Positions 10,730-23,693 of a stretch of DNA of 64,000 bases are shown here, one piece after another. The notes under the pieces were generated by a model. That model did not search any database. It worked only from the letters and a program-made list of their open reading frames with translations, and was not told where the DNA came from. This DNA comes from Calliopsis andreniformis (Eukaryota; Arthropoda; Insecta; Hymenoptera; Andrenidae). The stretch spans positions 3,472,001 through 3,536,000 of the forward strand of contig NW_027480450.1 in assembly GCF_051401765.1 (NCBI RefSeq), read 5' to 3'. The stretch's first letter is position 1; each line of letters begins with the position of its first letter. Position numbers and translations under genes: made by a program.

Positions 10730-13536
10730 TCAATCTTCAATCCCCAATCCTCAATCCTCAATCCTCAATCCCCAATCCTCAATCTTCAATCCTCAATCCT
10801 CGATCCTCAGTCCTCAATCCCCAATTCTCAATCCTCAATCCCCAATTCTCAATCTTCAATCCTCAATCTTCAATCCTCAATACTCAATCTTCAATCCTCA
10901 ATCCTCAATCCTCAATCCTCAATACTCAATCTTCAATCATCAAACCTCAATCTTCAATACTCAATCCTCAATCCTCAATTCTCAATCCTCAATACACAAC
11001 CATCAATCCTCAATTCTCAATACTCAATAGAATATCCTGAATTCGCAGGATTCAATACTCAAACCTCAATCCTCATCCCTCAGCCCTCATCCTCCATCCT
11101 CGATCCTCAATCCTCAATCCTCAAACTTCAATCCTCAATACTCAATCTTCAATCCTCAATCCTCAATCCTCAATCCCCAATCCTCAATCCTCAATCCTCA
11201 ATCCTCAATCCCCAATCCTCAGTCTTCAATCCTCAATACTCAATCTTCAATCCTCAATCCTCAATCCTCTATACTCAATCCTCAATCCTCAATCATCAAC
11301 CCTCAATCTTCAATTCTCAATCCTCAATCATCAATCCTCAATACTCAATTCTCAACCATCAATCCTCAATTCTCAATACTCAACAGAATATCCTGTATTC
11401 GCAGGACTCAATACTCAAACCTCAATCCTCAACCCTCAGGCCTCATACTCCATCCTCGATCCTCAATCCTCAATCCTCAACATTCAATCCTCAATACGCA
11501 ATCTTCAATCCTCAATCCTCAATCCTCAATACTCAATCCTCAATCCTCAATCATCAACGCTCAATCTTCAATACTCAATCCTCAATCCTCAATTCTCAAT
11601 ACTCAATTCTCAACCATCAATCCTCAATTCTCAATACTCAACAGAATATCCATAATTCGCAGGATTCAATACTCAAACCTCAATCCTCAACCCTCAGCCC
11701 TCATCCTCCATCCTCAATCCTCAAACCTGAACCTTCAATCCTCAATACTCAATCTTGAATCCTCAATCCTCAATCCTCAATCCTCAATTCTCAATCCCCA
11801 ATCATCAATCCTGAATCTTCAATACACAATCCTCAATCCTCAATCCTCAATCCTCAATACTCAACCATCAATCCTCAATTCTCAATACTCAATAGAATAT
11901 CCTGAATTCTCAGGATTCAATACTCAAACGTCAATCCTCAACACTCAGCCCTCATCCTCAGTCCTAAATCCTCAATCCTCAATCCTCAATATTCAATCCT
12001 CAATACTCAATCTTCAATCCTCAACCCTCAATCCTCAATCCTCAATCCTCAATCCTCGTTCCTCAAACCTCAATCTTCAATACTCAATCCTCGATCCTCA
12101 ATTCTAAATCCTCAATACTCAACCATCAATCCTCAAATCTCAATACTCAATAGAATATCCTGAATTCGCAGGATTCAATACTCAAACCTCAATACTCAAC
12201 CCTCAGCCCTCATCCTCCATCCTCGATCCTCAATCCTCAATCCTCAAACTTCAATCCTCAATACTCAATCTTCAATACTCAATCCTCAATTCTCAATACT
12301 CAATCTTCAATCCTCAGTACTCAATCCCCAATCCTCAATCTTCAATCCTCAATACTCAATCTTCAATCCTCAATCCTCATTCCTCTATACTCAATACTCA
12401 ATCATCAACCCACAATCTTCAATACTCAATCCTCAATCCTCAATCCTCAATACTCAATTCTCAACCATCAATCCACAATTCTCAATACTCAACAAAATAT
12501 CCTGTATTCGCAGGATTCAATACTCAAACCTCAATCCTCAACCCTCAGCCCTCATCCTCCATCCTCGATCCTCAATCCTCAATCCTCAACATTCAATCCT
12601 CAATACTCAATCCTCAATCCTCAATCCTCAATCCTCAATCCTCAATCCTCAATCCTCAATCCTCAATCCTCAATCCTCAATCCTCAATCCCCAATCCTCA
12701 ATCTTCAATCGTCAATACCCAATCTTCAATCCTCAAACCTTAATCCTCAATCCTCAATACTCAATCCTCAATCATCAAACCCCAATCTTCAATACTCAAT
12801 CCTCAATCCTCAATTCTCAATCCTCAATACTCAACCATCAATCCTCAAATCTCAATACTCTATAGAATATCCTGAATTCGCAGGATTCAATACTCAAACC
12901 TCAATACTCAACCCTCAGCCCTCATCCTCCATCCTCGATCCTCAATCCTCAATCCTCAAACTTCAATCCTCAATACTCAATCTTCAATCCTCAATCCTCA
13001 ATCCTCAATCCTCAATCCTCATTCCTCAATCCTCAATCCTCAATCCCCAATCCTCAGTCTTCAATCCTCAATACTCAATCTTCAATCCTCAATCCTCAAT
13101 CCTCAATACTCAATCCTCAATCCTCAATCATCAATGCTCAATCTTCAATACTCAATCCTCAATCCTCAATTCTCAATACTCAATTCTCAACCATCAATCC
13201 TCAATTCTCAATACTCAACAGAATATCCTGAATTCGCAGGATTCAATACTCAAACCTCAATCCTCAACCCTCAGCCCTCATCCTCCATCCTCAATCCTCA
13301 AACCTGAACCTTCAATCCTCAATACTCAATCTTGAATCCTCAATCCTCAATCCTCAATCCTCAATTCTCAATCCTCAATCTTCAATCCTCAATAATCAAT
13401 CTCCAATCCTAGATCCTCAATCCCCAATCCTCAATCCTTAATCCTCAATCTTCAATCCTCAATCCTCAATCCTCAGTCCACAAACCTCAATCCTGAATCC
13501 TCAACCCTGAGCCCTCAGACTTCAGCCCTGAGTCCT

Positions 13537-13675
13537 CGACAATCAGATGTCAATCCTCAGTCCTCAATAGGATATCCTCAACTCACAGTTTCTATACTCA
13601 ATACTCAATCTGCAATCTTCATATCTCTATCCACAAACACCAATGTTCATCACTCAACTCTGAACACTCAGTCCC
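13537..13675. repeat. Module B' in D1
   Basis: It reads AGGATATCC instead of AGAATA, has the hexamer TTTCTA, and CACCAATGTTC where other B' copies have CATCAATGCTC. Short B follows at +517. Confidence 0.85.
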
Positions 13676-14053
13676 CAATCCTGAATCCTCAATCCTCAAT
13701 CCTCAATCCTCAATCCTCAATCATCAACATTCAATCCTCAATACTCAATCTTCAATCCTCAATCCTCAATCCTCAATCCTCAATCCTCAATCCTCAATCG
13801 TCAGACTTCAATCCTCAATACTCAATCGTCAGTCCTCAATCCTCAATCCTCAATCCTCAATCCTCATTCTTCAATCCTCAATACCCAATCCCCAATCTTC
13901 AATCCTCAATACTCAATCCTCAATCCTCAATCCTCAACCCTCAGTCCTCAGTCCTCAAACCACAATCCTCAATCTTCAATCCTCTATCCTCAGTCCTCAA
14001 ACCTCAGTTCTGAATCCTCAATCCTGAATCCTCAACCTTCGGCCCTCAGTTCT

Positions 14054-14205
14054 CAACAATCAGTTGTCAATCCTCAATCCTTAATAGAATATCCTCAATT
14101 CACAGTTTTCAATACTCAATACTCAATCTGCAATCTTCAAATCTCTATCCAGAAACATTAATTCTCATCACTCAGCCCTCAACACTCTGTCCTCAATGTT
14201 CAATC
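14054..14205. repeat. Module B (short) in D1
   Basis: Diagnostic CCAGAAACATTAATTC. After CAATGTTCAATCC the rest of the long form is replaced by plain heptamers and then CAATCAT units. This truncation is shared by all seven short copies. Confidence 0.85.
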
Positions 14206-15661
14206 CTCAATCCTCAATCCTCAATCCTCAATCCTCAATCATCAATCATCAATCCTCAATCTTCAATACTCAATCCTCAATCCTCAATTCTCAATCCTCA
14301 ATACTCAATCATCAATCCTCAATTCTCAATACTCAATAGAATATCCTGAATTCGCAGGATTCAATACTCAAACCTCAATCCTCAGCCTTCATCCCTCATC
14401 CTCCATCCTCGATCCTCAATCCTCAATCCTCAATCTTCAATACTCAATACTCAATATTCATCCTCAATCCTCAAACCTCAATCCTCAATCCTCAGTCCTC
14501 AATCCTCAATCCCCAATTCTCAATTCCCAATCCTCAATCCTCAATCCTCAATACTCAATCTCCTATCCTCAATCCTCAATCCTCAATCCTCAATCCTCAA
14601 TCCTGAATCATCAATCCTCAATCTTCAATACTCAATCCTCAATCCTCAATTCTCAATCCTCAATACTCAACCATCAATCCTCAATTCTCAATACTCAATA
14701 GAATATCCCGAATTCGCAGGATTCAATACTCAAACCTCAATCCTCAACCCTCAGCCCTCATCCTCCATCCTCGATCCTCAATCCTCAATCCTCAACCTTC
14801 AATCCGCAATACTCAATCTTCAATCCTCAATCCTCAATCCTCAATCCTCAATCCTCAATCCTCAATCCTGAATCATCAATCCTCAATCTTCAATACTCAA
14901 TCCTCAATCCTCAATTCTCAATCCTCAATACTCAACCATCAATCCTCAATTCTCAATACTCAATAGAATATCCCGAATTCGCAGGATTCAATACTCAAAC
15001 CTCAATCCTCAACCCTCAGCCCTCATCCTCCATCCTCGATCCTCAATCCTCAATCCTCAACCTTCAATCCGCAATACTCAATCTTCAATCCTCAATCCTC
15101 AATCCTCAATCCTCAATCCTCAATCCTCAGTCCTCAATCCTCAATCCTCAATCCCCAATCCTCAATCTTCAATCCTCAATACTCAATCTTCAATCCACAA
15201 TCCTCAATCCTCCATCCTCGATCCCCAATCCTCAATCCTCAAACTTCAATCCTCAATACTCAATCTTCAATCCTCAATCCTCAATCCTCAATACTCAATC
15301 CTCAATCCTGAATCCTCAATCCTCAATCCTCAATCCCCAATCCTCAATCCTCAATCCCCAATCCTCAATCTTCAATCCTCAATACTCAATCTTCAATCCT
15401 CAATCCTCAGCCCTCATCCTCAATCCTCGATCCTCAATCGTCAATCCTCAAACTTCAATCCTCAATACTCAATCTTCAATCCTCAATCCCCAATCCTCAA
15501 TCCTCAATTCTCAATCCTCAATCCTCAATCCTCAATTCCCAATCCTCAATCTTCAATCCTCAATACTCAATCTTCAATCCTCAATCCTCAATCCTCAATA
15601 CTCAGTCCTCAATCCTCAATCATCAACGCTCAATCTTCATTACACAATCCTCAATCCTCAA
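14206..15661. repeat. Block E1, heptamer spacer with CCCGAATTC hairpins
   Basis: This is a heptamer run following short module B. It carries hairpins at 14343, 14705 and 14970; the last two have left arm ATCCCG, which breaks one base pair. It starts with repeated CAATCAT units and holds the hexamer TATTCA near 14457, seen in most E copies. The two ATCCCG hairpins lie 265 bp apart with almost the same surroundings, so this is probably a small local duplication. Related sequence occurs at about 23694, 28377, 36390, 40215 and 54524. Confidence 0.65.
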
Positions 15662-16705
15662 TTGTCAATACTCAATTCTCAACCATCAATACTCATTTCT
15701 CAATACTCAACAGAATATCTTGAATTCGCAGGATTCAATACTCAATCCTCAATCCTCAACCCTCAGCCCTCATCCTCCATCCTCGATCCTCAATCCTCAA
15801 TCCTCAACCTTCAATCCTCAATACTCAATCCTCAATCCTCAATCCTCAATCCTCAATCCTCAATCCTCAATCCTCAATCCTCAATCCTCAATCCTCAATC
15901 CTCAATCCTCAATCTCCAATCCTCAATCTTCAATCCTCAATACTCAATCTTCAATCCTCAATCCTCAATCCTCCATCCTCGATCCTCAATCCTCAATCCT
16001 CAACCTTCAATCCTCAATACTCAATCTTCAATCCTCAATCCTCAATCCTCAATACTCAATCCTCAATCCTCAATCCTCAATCCTCAATCCTCAATCCCCA
16101 ATCCTCAACCTTCAATCCTCAATACTCAATCTTCAATCCTCAATCCTCAATCCTCAATCCTCAATACTCAATCCTCAATCATCAAACCCCAATCTTCAAT
16201 ACTCAATCCTCAATCCTCAATTCTCAATCCTCAATACTCAACCATCAATCCTCAATTCTCAATACTCAATAGAATATCCTGAATTCGCTGGATTCAATAC
16301 TCAAACCTCAATCCTCAAACCTCACCCCTCATCCTCCATCATCGATCCTCAATCCTCAATCCTCAAACTTCAATCCTCAATACTCAATCTTCAATCCTCA
16401 ATCCTCAATCCTCAATCCTCAATCCTCAATCCTCAATCCTCAATCCTCAACCCCCAATCCTCAATCTTCAATCCTCAATACTCAATCTTCAATCCTCAAT
16501 CCTCAATGCTCTATACTCAATCCTCAATCCTCAATCATCAACCCTCAATCTCCAATACTCAAACCTCAGTCCTCAATCCCCAGCCCACATCCTCCATCCT
16601 CGATCCTCAATCCTCAATCCTCAACATTCAATCCTCAATACACAATCTTCAATCCTCAATCCTCAATCCTCAAACCTCAATACTCAATCCTCAATCCTCA
16701 ATCCT

Positions 16706-16739
16706 CAATCCACAATCCCCAATCCTCATTTTTCCATCC
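16706..16739. repeat. Module C, first in F1
   Basis: Standard T5 form. The following unit reads CATGAATACC (near 16800) instead of CATCAATACC, giving an ATG found nowhere else at this spot. Confidence 0.78.
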
Positions 16740-18074
16740 TCAATACTCAATCTTCAATCCTCAATCCTCAATCCTCAATCCTCAATCCTCAATCCTCAAT
16801 CATGAATACCGAATCTTCAATACGCAATCCTCAATCCTCAACTCTCAATCCTCAATCTTCAATCCTGAGTACTCAATCTTCAATTCTCAATCCTCAATCC
16901 TCCATCCTCGATCCTCAATCCTCAATCCCCAATCCTCAATCTTCAATCCTCAATACTCAATCTTCAATCCTCAATCCTCAATCCTCAATCCTCAATCCTC
17001 AATCCTCAATCATCAATCCTCAATCTTCAATACTCAATCCTCAATCCTCAATTCTCAATCCTCAATACTCAATCATCAATCCTCAATTCTCAATACTCAA
17101 TAGAATATCCTGAATTCGCAGGATTCAATACTCAAACCTCAATCCTCAACCTTCATCCCTCATCCTCCATCCTCGATACTCAATCCTCAATCCTCAATCT
17201 TCAATCCTCAATCCTCAATCCTCAATCCTCAATCCTCAATTCTCAATCCTCAATCCCCAATTCTCAATCCCCAATTCTCAATCCTCAATCCTCAATACTC
17301 TATCTCCAATCCTCAAACCTCAATCCTCAATCCTCAATCCTCAATCCCCAATCCTCAATCTTCAACCCTCAATACTCAATCCTCAGTCCTCAATCCTCAA
17401 TCCTCAATCCTCAATCCTCAATCCTCAATCCTCAATCCTCAATCATCAATCCTCAATCTTCAATACTCAATCCTCAATCCTCAATTCTCAATCCTCAATA
17501 CTCAACTATCAATCCTCAATTCTCAATACTCAATAGAATATCCTGAATTCGCAGGATTCACTACTCAAACCTCAATCCTCAACCCTCAGCCCTCATCCTC
17601 CATCCTCGATCCTCAATCCCCAATCCTCAAACTTCAATCCTCAATACTCATTCTTCAATCCTCAATCCTCTATCCTCAATCCTCAATCCTCAATACTCAA
17701 TCCTCAATCCTCAATCCTCAATCCCCAATCCTCAATCTTCAATCCTCAATACTCGATCTTCAATCCACAATCCTCAATGCTCTATACTCAATCCTCAATC
17801 CTCAATCATCAACCCTCAATCTTCAATACTCAATCCTCAATCCTCAATCCTCAATACTCAATTCTCAACCATCAATCGTCAATTCTCAATACTCAACAGA
17901 ATATCCTGTATTCGCAGGATTCAATACTCAAACCTCAATCCTCAACCCTCAGCCCTCATCCTCCATCCTCGATACTCAATCCTCAATCCTCAACATTCAA
18001 TCCTCAATACTCAATCTTCAATCCTGAATCCTGAATCCTCAATCCTCAATCATCAATCCTCAATCCTCAATCCT

Positions 18075-18108
18075 CAATCCACAATCCCCAATCCTCATTT
18101 TTCCATCC
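18075..18108. repeat. Module C, second in F1
   Basis: Standard T5 form, 1369 bp after the first F1 copy. The same 1369-bp pair spacing holds in F2, F3 and F4. Confidence 0.78.
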
Positions 18109-18451
18109 TCAATACTCAATCTTCAATCCTCAATCCTCAATCCTCAATCCTCAATCCTCAATCCTCAATCATCAATACCGAATCTTCAATACTCAATCCT
18201 CAATCCTCAATCCCCAATCCTCAATCTTCAATCCTCAATACTCAATCTTCAATCCTCAATCCTAGATCCTCTATACTCAATCCTCAATCCTCAATCATCA
18301 ACCCTCAATCTTCAATACTCAATCCTCAATCCTCAATCCTCAATACTCAATTCTCAACCATCAATCATCAATTCTCAATACTCAACAGAATATCCTGTAT
18401 TCGCAGGATTCAATACTCAAACCTCAATCCTCAGCCCCAGCCCTCAGTCCT

Positions 18452-18667
18452 CAACAATCAGTTGTCAATCCTCAATCCTTAATAGAATATCCTCAATTCA
18501 CAGTTTTCAATACTCAGTACTCCATCTGCAATCTTCAAATCTCTATCCACAAACATCAATTCTCATCACTCAGCCCTCAACACTCTGTCCTCAATGTTCA
18601 ATCCTCAATCCTCAACTCTCAATCTTCAGTCCTCAATAATGAACCTTCAATCCTCAGTCCCAAATCC
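18452..18667. repeat. Module B (long) in F1
   Basis: It is preceded by the hexamer CCCCAG. A private change CTCCATCTGC (near 18517) replaces CTCAATCTGC, and CAGTACTC is shared with the other F and G copies. Confidence 0.86.
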
Positions 18668-19452
18668 TCAATCTTCAATCCTCAATCCTCGATCCTCAGT
18701 CCTCAATCCCCAATCCTCAATCTTCAATCCTCAATACTCAATCTTCAATCCTCAATCCTCAATCCTCAATCCTCAATCCTCAATCATCAATCCTCAATCT
18801 TCAATACTCAATCCTCAATCCTCAATTCTCAATCCTCAACACTCAATCATCAATCCTCAATTCTCAATACTCAATAGAATACCCTGAATTCGCAGGATTC
18901 AATACTCAAACCTCAATCCTCAACCTTCATCCTCCATCCTCGATCCTCAATCCTCAATCCTCAATCTTCAATACTCAATACTCAATATTCAATCCTCAAT
19001 CCTCAATCCTCAATCCTCAATCCTCAATCCTGAATCCTCAATCCCCAATTCTCAATCCCCAATCCTCAATCCTCAGTCCTCAATACTCTATCTCCAATCC
19101 TCAAACCTCAATCCTCAATCCTCAATCCTCAGTCCCCAATCCTCAATCTTCAACACTCAATACTCAATCCTCAGTCCTCAATCCTCAATCCTCAATCCTC
19201 AATCCTCAATCCTCAATCCTCGATCATCAATCCTCAATCTTCAATACTCAATCCTCAATCCTCAATTCTCAATCCTCAATACTCAACCATCAATCCTCAA
19301 TTCTCAATACTCAATAGAATATCCTGAATTCGCAGGATTCACTACTCAAACCTCAATCCTCAACCCTCAGCCCTCATCCTCCATCCGCGATCCTCAATCC
19401 TCAATCCTCAAACTTCAATCCTCAATACTCAATCTTCAATCCTCAATCCTAG

Positions 19453-20521
19453 ATCCTCTATACTCAATCCTCAATCCTCAATCATCAACCCTCAATCTTC
19501 AATACTCAATCCTCAATCCTCAATCCTCAATACTCAATTCTCAACCATCAATCATCAATTCTCAATACTCAACAGAATATCCTGTATTCGCAGGATTCAA
19601 TACTCAAACCTCAATCCTCAGCCCCAGCCCTCGGTCCTCAACAATCAGTTGTCAATCCTCAATCCTTAATAGAATATCCTCAATTCACAGTTTTCAATAC
19701 TCAGTACTCAATCTGCAATCTTCAAATCTCTATCCACAAACATCAATTCTCATCACTCAGCCCTCAACACTCTGTCCTCAATGTTCAATCCTCAATCCTC
19801 AACTCTCAATCTTCAATCCTCAATAATGAACCTTCAATCCTCAGTCCCAAATCCTCAATCTTCAATCCTCAATCCTCGATCCTCAGTCCTCAATCCCCAA
19901 TCCTCAATCTTCAATCCTCAATACTCAATCTTCAATCCTCAATCCTCAATCCTCAATCCCCAATCCTCAATCCTCAATCATCAATCCTCAATCTTCAATA
20001 CTCAATCCTCAATCCTCAATTCTCAATCCTCAACACTCAATCATCAATCCTCAATTCTCAATACTCAATAGAATACCCTGAATTCGCAGGATTCAATACT
20101 CAAACCTCAATCCTCAACCTTCATCCCTCATCCTCCATCCTCGATCCTCAATCCTCAATCCTCAATCTTCAATACTCAATACTCAATATTCAATCCTCAA
20201 TCCTCAATCCTCAATCCTCAATCCTCAATCCTCAATCCTCAATCCCCAATTCTCAATCCCCAATCCTCAATCCTCAATCCTCAATACTCTATCTCCAATC
20301 CTCAAACCTCAATCCTCAATCCTCAATCCTCAGTCCCCAATCCTCAATCTTCAACACTCAATACTCAATCCTCAGTCCTCAATCCTCAATCCTCAATCCT
20401 CAATCCTCAATCCTCAATCCTCGATCATCAATCCTCAATCTTCAATACTCAATCCTCAATCCTCAATTCTCAATCCTCAATACTCAACCATCAATCCTCA
20501 ATTCTCAATACTCAATAGAAT
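19453..20521. repeat. Block G1 (hairpin, long module B, ACCCTG hairpin)
   Basis: The block holds a GTATTCG-type hairpin (19579), a hexamer CCCCAG, module B (19639) and a hairpin with left arm ACCCTG (20075). It leads straight into block D2. The same G-to-D succession is seen at 29504, 37397 and 51706, so G and D form one larger unit there. A similar B-bearing stretch just upstream (18392-18890) belongs to F1. Confidence 0.75.
19639..19854. repeat. Module B (long) in G1
   Basis: It is preceded by CCCCAGCCCTCGGTCC. The CTCGGTCC variant marks all G-type B copies (19639, 29690, 37556, 51006, 51865, 62416), against CTCAGTCC in F-type copies. Confidence 0.86.
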
Positions 20522-23024
20522 ATCCTGAATTCGCAGGATTCAATACTCAAACCTCAATCCTCATCCCTCAGCCCTCATCCTCCATCCTCGATCCTCAATC
20601 CTCAATCCTCAAACTTCAATCCTCAATACTCAATCTTCAATCCTCAATCCTCAATCCTCAATCCTCAATCCTCAATCCTCAATCCTCAATCCTCAATCCC
20701 CAATCCTCAGTCTTCAATCCTCAATACTCAATCTTCAATCCTCAATCCTCAATCCTCTATACTCAATCCTCAATCCTCAATCATCAACCCTCAATCTTCA
20801 ATTCTCAATCCTCAATCCTCAATCCTCACTACTCAATCCTCAACCATCAATCCTCAATTCTCAATACTCAACAGAATATCCTGTATTCGCAGGACTCAAT
20901 ACTCAAACCTCAATCCTCAACCCTCAGGCCTCATACTCCATCCACGATCCTCAATCCTCAATCCTCAACATTCAATCCTCAATACGCAATCTTCAATCCT
21001 CAATCCTCAATCCTCAATACTCAATCCTCAATCCTCAATCATCAACGCTCAATCTTCAATACTCAATCCTCAATCCTCAATTCTCAATACTCAATTCTCA
21101 ACCATCAATCCTCAATTCTCAATACTCAACAGAATATCCATAATTCGCAGGATTCAATACTCAAACCTCAATCCTCAACCCTCAGCCCTCATCCTCCATC
21201 CTCAATCCTCAAACCTGAACCTTCAATCCTCAATACTCAATCTTGAATCCTCAATCCTCAATCCTCAATCCTCAATTCTCAATCCCCAATCATCAATCCT
21301 GAATCTTCAATACACAATCCTCAATCCTCAATCCTCAATCCTCAATACTCAACCATCAATCCTCAATTCTCAATACTCAATAGAATATCCTGAATTCTCA
21401 GGATTCAATACTCAAACGTCAATCCTCAACACTCAGCCCTCATCCTCAGTCCTAAATCCTCAATCCTCAATCCTCAATATTCAATCCTCAATACTCAATC
21501 TTCAATCCTCAACCCTCAATCCTCAATCCTCAATCCTCAATCCTCGTTCCTCAAACCTCAATCTTCAATACTCAATCCTCGATCCTCAATTCTAAATCCT
21601 CAATACTCAACCATCAATCCTCAAATCTCAATACTCAATAGAATATCCTGAATTCGCAGGATTCAATACTCAAACCTCAATACTCAACCCTCAGCCCTCA
21701 TCCTCCATCCTCGATCCTCAATCCTCAATCCTCAAACTTCAATCCTCAATACTCAATCTTCAATACTCAATCCTCAATCCTCAATTCTCAATACTCAATC
21801 TTCAATCCTCAGTACTCAATCCCCAATCCTCAATCTTCAATCCTCAATACTCAATCTTCAATCCTCAATCCTCATTCCTCTATACTCAATACTCAATCAT
21901 CAACCCACAATCTTCAATACTCAATCCTCAATCCTCAATCCTCAATACTCAATTCTCAACCATCAATCCTCAATTCTCAATACTCAACAAAATATCCTGT
22001 ATTCGCAGGATTCAATACTCAAACCTCAATCCTCAACCCTCAGCCCTCATCCTCCATCCTCGATCCTCAATCCTCAATCCTCAACATTCAATCCTCAATA
22101 CTCAATCCTCAATCCTCAATCCTCAATCCTCAATCCTCAATCCTCAATCCTCAATCCTCAATCCTCAATCCTCAATCCCCAATCCTCAATCTTCAATCCT
22201 CAATACCCAATCTTCAATCCTCAATCCTTAATCCTCAATCCTCAATACTCAATCCTCAATCATCAAACCCCAATCTTCAATACTCAATCCTCAATCCTCA
22301 ATTCTCAATCCTCAATACTCAACCATCAATCCTCAAATCTCAATACTCTATAGAATATCCTGAATTCGCAGGATTCAATACTCAAACCTCAATACTCAAC
22401 CCTCAGCCCTCATCCTCCATCCTCGATCCTCAATCCTCAATCCTCAAACTTCAATCCTCAATACTCAATCTTCAATCCTCAATCCTCAATCCTCAATCCT
22501 CAATCCTCATTCCTCAATCCTCAATCCTCAATCCCCAATCCTCAATCTTCAATCCTCAATACTCAATCTTCAATCCTCAATCCTCAATCCTCAATACTCA
22601 ATCCTCAATCTTCAATCATCAATGCTCAATCTTCAATACTCAATCCTCAATCCTCAATTCTCAATACTCAATTCTCAACCATCAATCCTCAATTCTCAAT
22701 ACTCAACAGAATATCCTGAATTCGCAGGATTCAATACTCAAACCTCAATCCTCAACCCTCAGCCCTCATCCTCCATCCTCAATCCTCAAACCTGAACCTT
22801 CAATCCTCAATACTCAATCTTGAATCCTCAATCCTCAATCCTCAATCCTCAATTCTCAATCCTCAATCTTCAATCCTCAATAATTAATCTCCAATCCTAG
22901 ATCCTCAATCCCCAATCCTCAATCCTTAATCCTCAATCTTCAATCCTCAATCCTCAATCCTCAGTCCACAAACCTCAATCCTGAATCCTCAACCCTGAAC
23001 CCTCAGACTTCAGCCCTGAGTCCT

Positions 23025-23163
23025 CGACAATCAGATGTCAATCCTCAGTCCTCAATAGGATATCCTCAACTCACAGTTTCTATACTCAATACTCAATCTG
23101 CAATCTTCATATCTCTATCCACAAACATCAATGCTCATCACTCAACTCTGAACACTCAGTCCC
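23025..23163. repeat. Module B' in D2
   Basis: AGGATATCC and TTTCTA as in D1, but with the ancestral-looking CATCAATGCTC. It lies 1886 bp after the CATAATTCG site, the same offset as in D1, D3 and D4. Confidence 0.86.
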
Positions 23164-23541
23164 CAATCCTGAATCCTCAATCCTCAATCCTCAATCCTCA
23201 ATCCTCAATCATCAACATTCAATCCTCAATACTCAATCTTCAATCCTCAATCCTCAATCCTCAATCCTCAATCCTCAATCCTCAATCGTCAGACTTCAAT
23301 CCTCAATACTCAATCGTCAGTCCTCAATCCTCAATCCTCAATCCTCAATCCTCATTCTTCAATCCTCAATACCCAATCCCCAATCTTCAATCCTCAATAC
23401 TCAATCCTCAATCCTCAATCCTCAACCCTCAGTCCTCAGTCCTCAAACCACAATCCTCAATCTTCAATCCTCTATCCTCAGTCCTCAAACCTCAGTTCTG
23501 AATCCTCAATCCTGAATCCTCAACCTTCGGCCCTCAGTTCT

Positions 23542-23693
23542 CAACAATCAGTTGTCAATCCTCAATCCTTAATAGAATATCCTCAATTCACAGTTTTCAA
23601 TACTCAATACTCAATCTGCAATCTTCAAATCTCTATCCAGAAACATTAATTCTCATCACTCAGCCCTCAACACTCTGTCCTCAATGTTCAATC
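23542..23693. repeat. Module B (short) in D2
   Basis: CCAGAAACATTAATTC type, starting 517 bp after B'. Three CAATCAT units follow it near 23725. Confidence 0.86.

Larger units (their letters stand above)
5963..11030. repeat. Higher-order block A, copy 2
   Basis: This is the partner of 1-5240. After module B' at 7735 it skips the equivalent of about 2600-3300 and enters sequence like 5100-5240. It then carries closely spaced hairpin modules at 8212 and 8358, only 146 bp apart, and a damaged hairpin at 8721 (left arm ATCGAG). It ends with two module B copies 364 bp apart (10150 and 10514). The right edge is where block D1 starts, near 11034; the exact boundary is uncertain because both sides are heptamer repeats. 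Confidence 0.72.
11034..14348. repeat. Higher-order block D1 (hairpin ladder plus B' and B)
   Basis: The block is an ordered ladder of hairpin modules whose left arms start at 11034, 11390, 11648, 11899, 12157, 12499, 12869 and 13225, followed by module B' (13537), short module B (14054) and a hairpin at 14343. Each rung has its own variant: the third reads CATAATTCG, the fourth AATTCTCAGG, and the sixth follows CAACAAAATAT. The same rungs recur in the same order in D2, D3 and D4. D1 lies about 9.5 kb from D2 and shows more single-base differences from it than D2 shows from D3. Confidence 0.85.
15662..18890. repeat. Block F1
   Basis: This block matches 42167-45300 at a shift of 26505 bp at its start and 26498 bp from about 16.7 kb on, and also matches 45716-48640 and 56476-59650. 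Order: hairpins at 15717 (left arm ATCTTG), 16276 (right arm CTGGAT), 17107, 17540, 17903 and 18392, with module C at 16706 and 18075 and module B at 18452. The aberrant arms ATCTTG and CTGGAT are shared by its later relatives, so F copies have a common origin. It is the most diverged F copy in the window. Confidence 0.8.
11029..19600. repeat. Hairpin modules, 20 copies in D1, E1, F1 and G1
   Basis: Left arms start at 11034, 11390, 11648, 11899, 12157, 12499, 12869, 13225, 14343, 14705, 14970, 15717, 16276, 17107, 17540, 17903, 18392, 18881, 19321 and 19579. Damaged arms: 11390 (right CAGGAC), 11648 (left ATCCAT), 14705 and 14970 (ATCCCG), 15717 (ATCTTG), 16276 (right CTGGAT), 18881 (ACCCTG). 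No damaged arm has a matching change in the other arm. Confidence 0.9.
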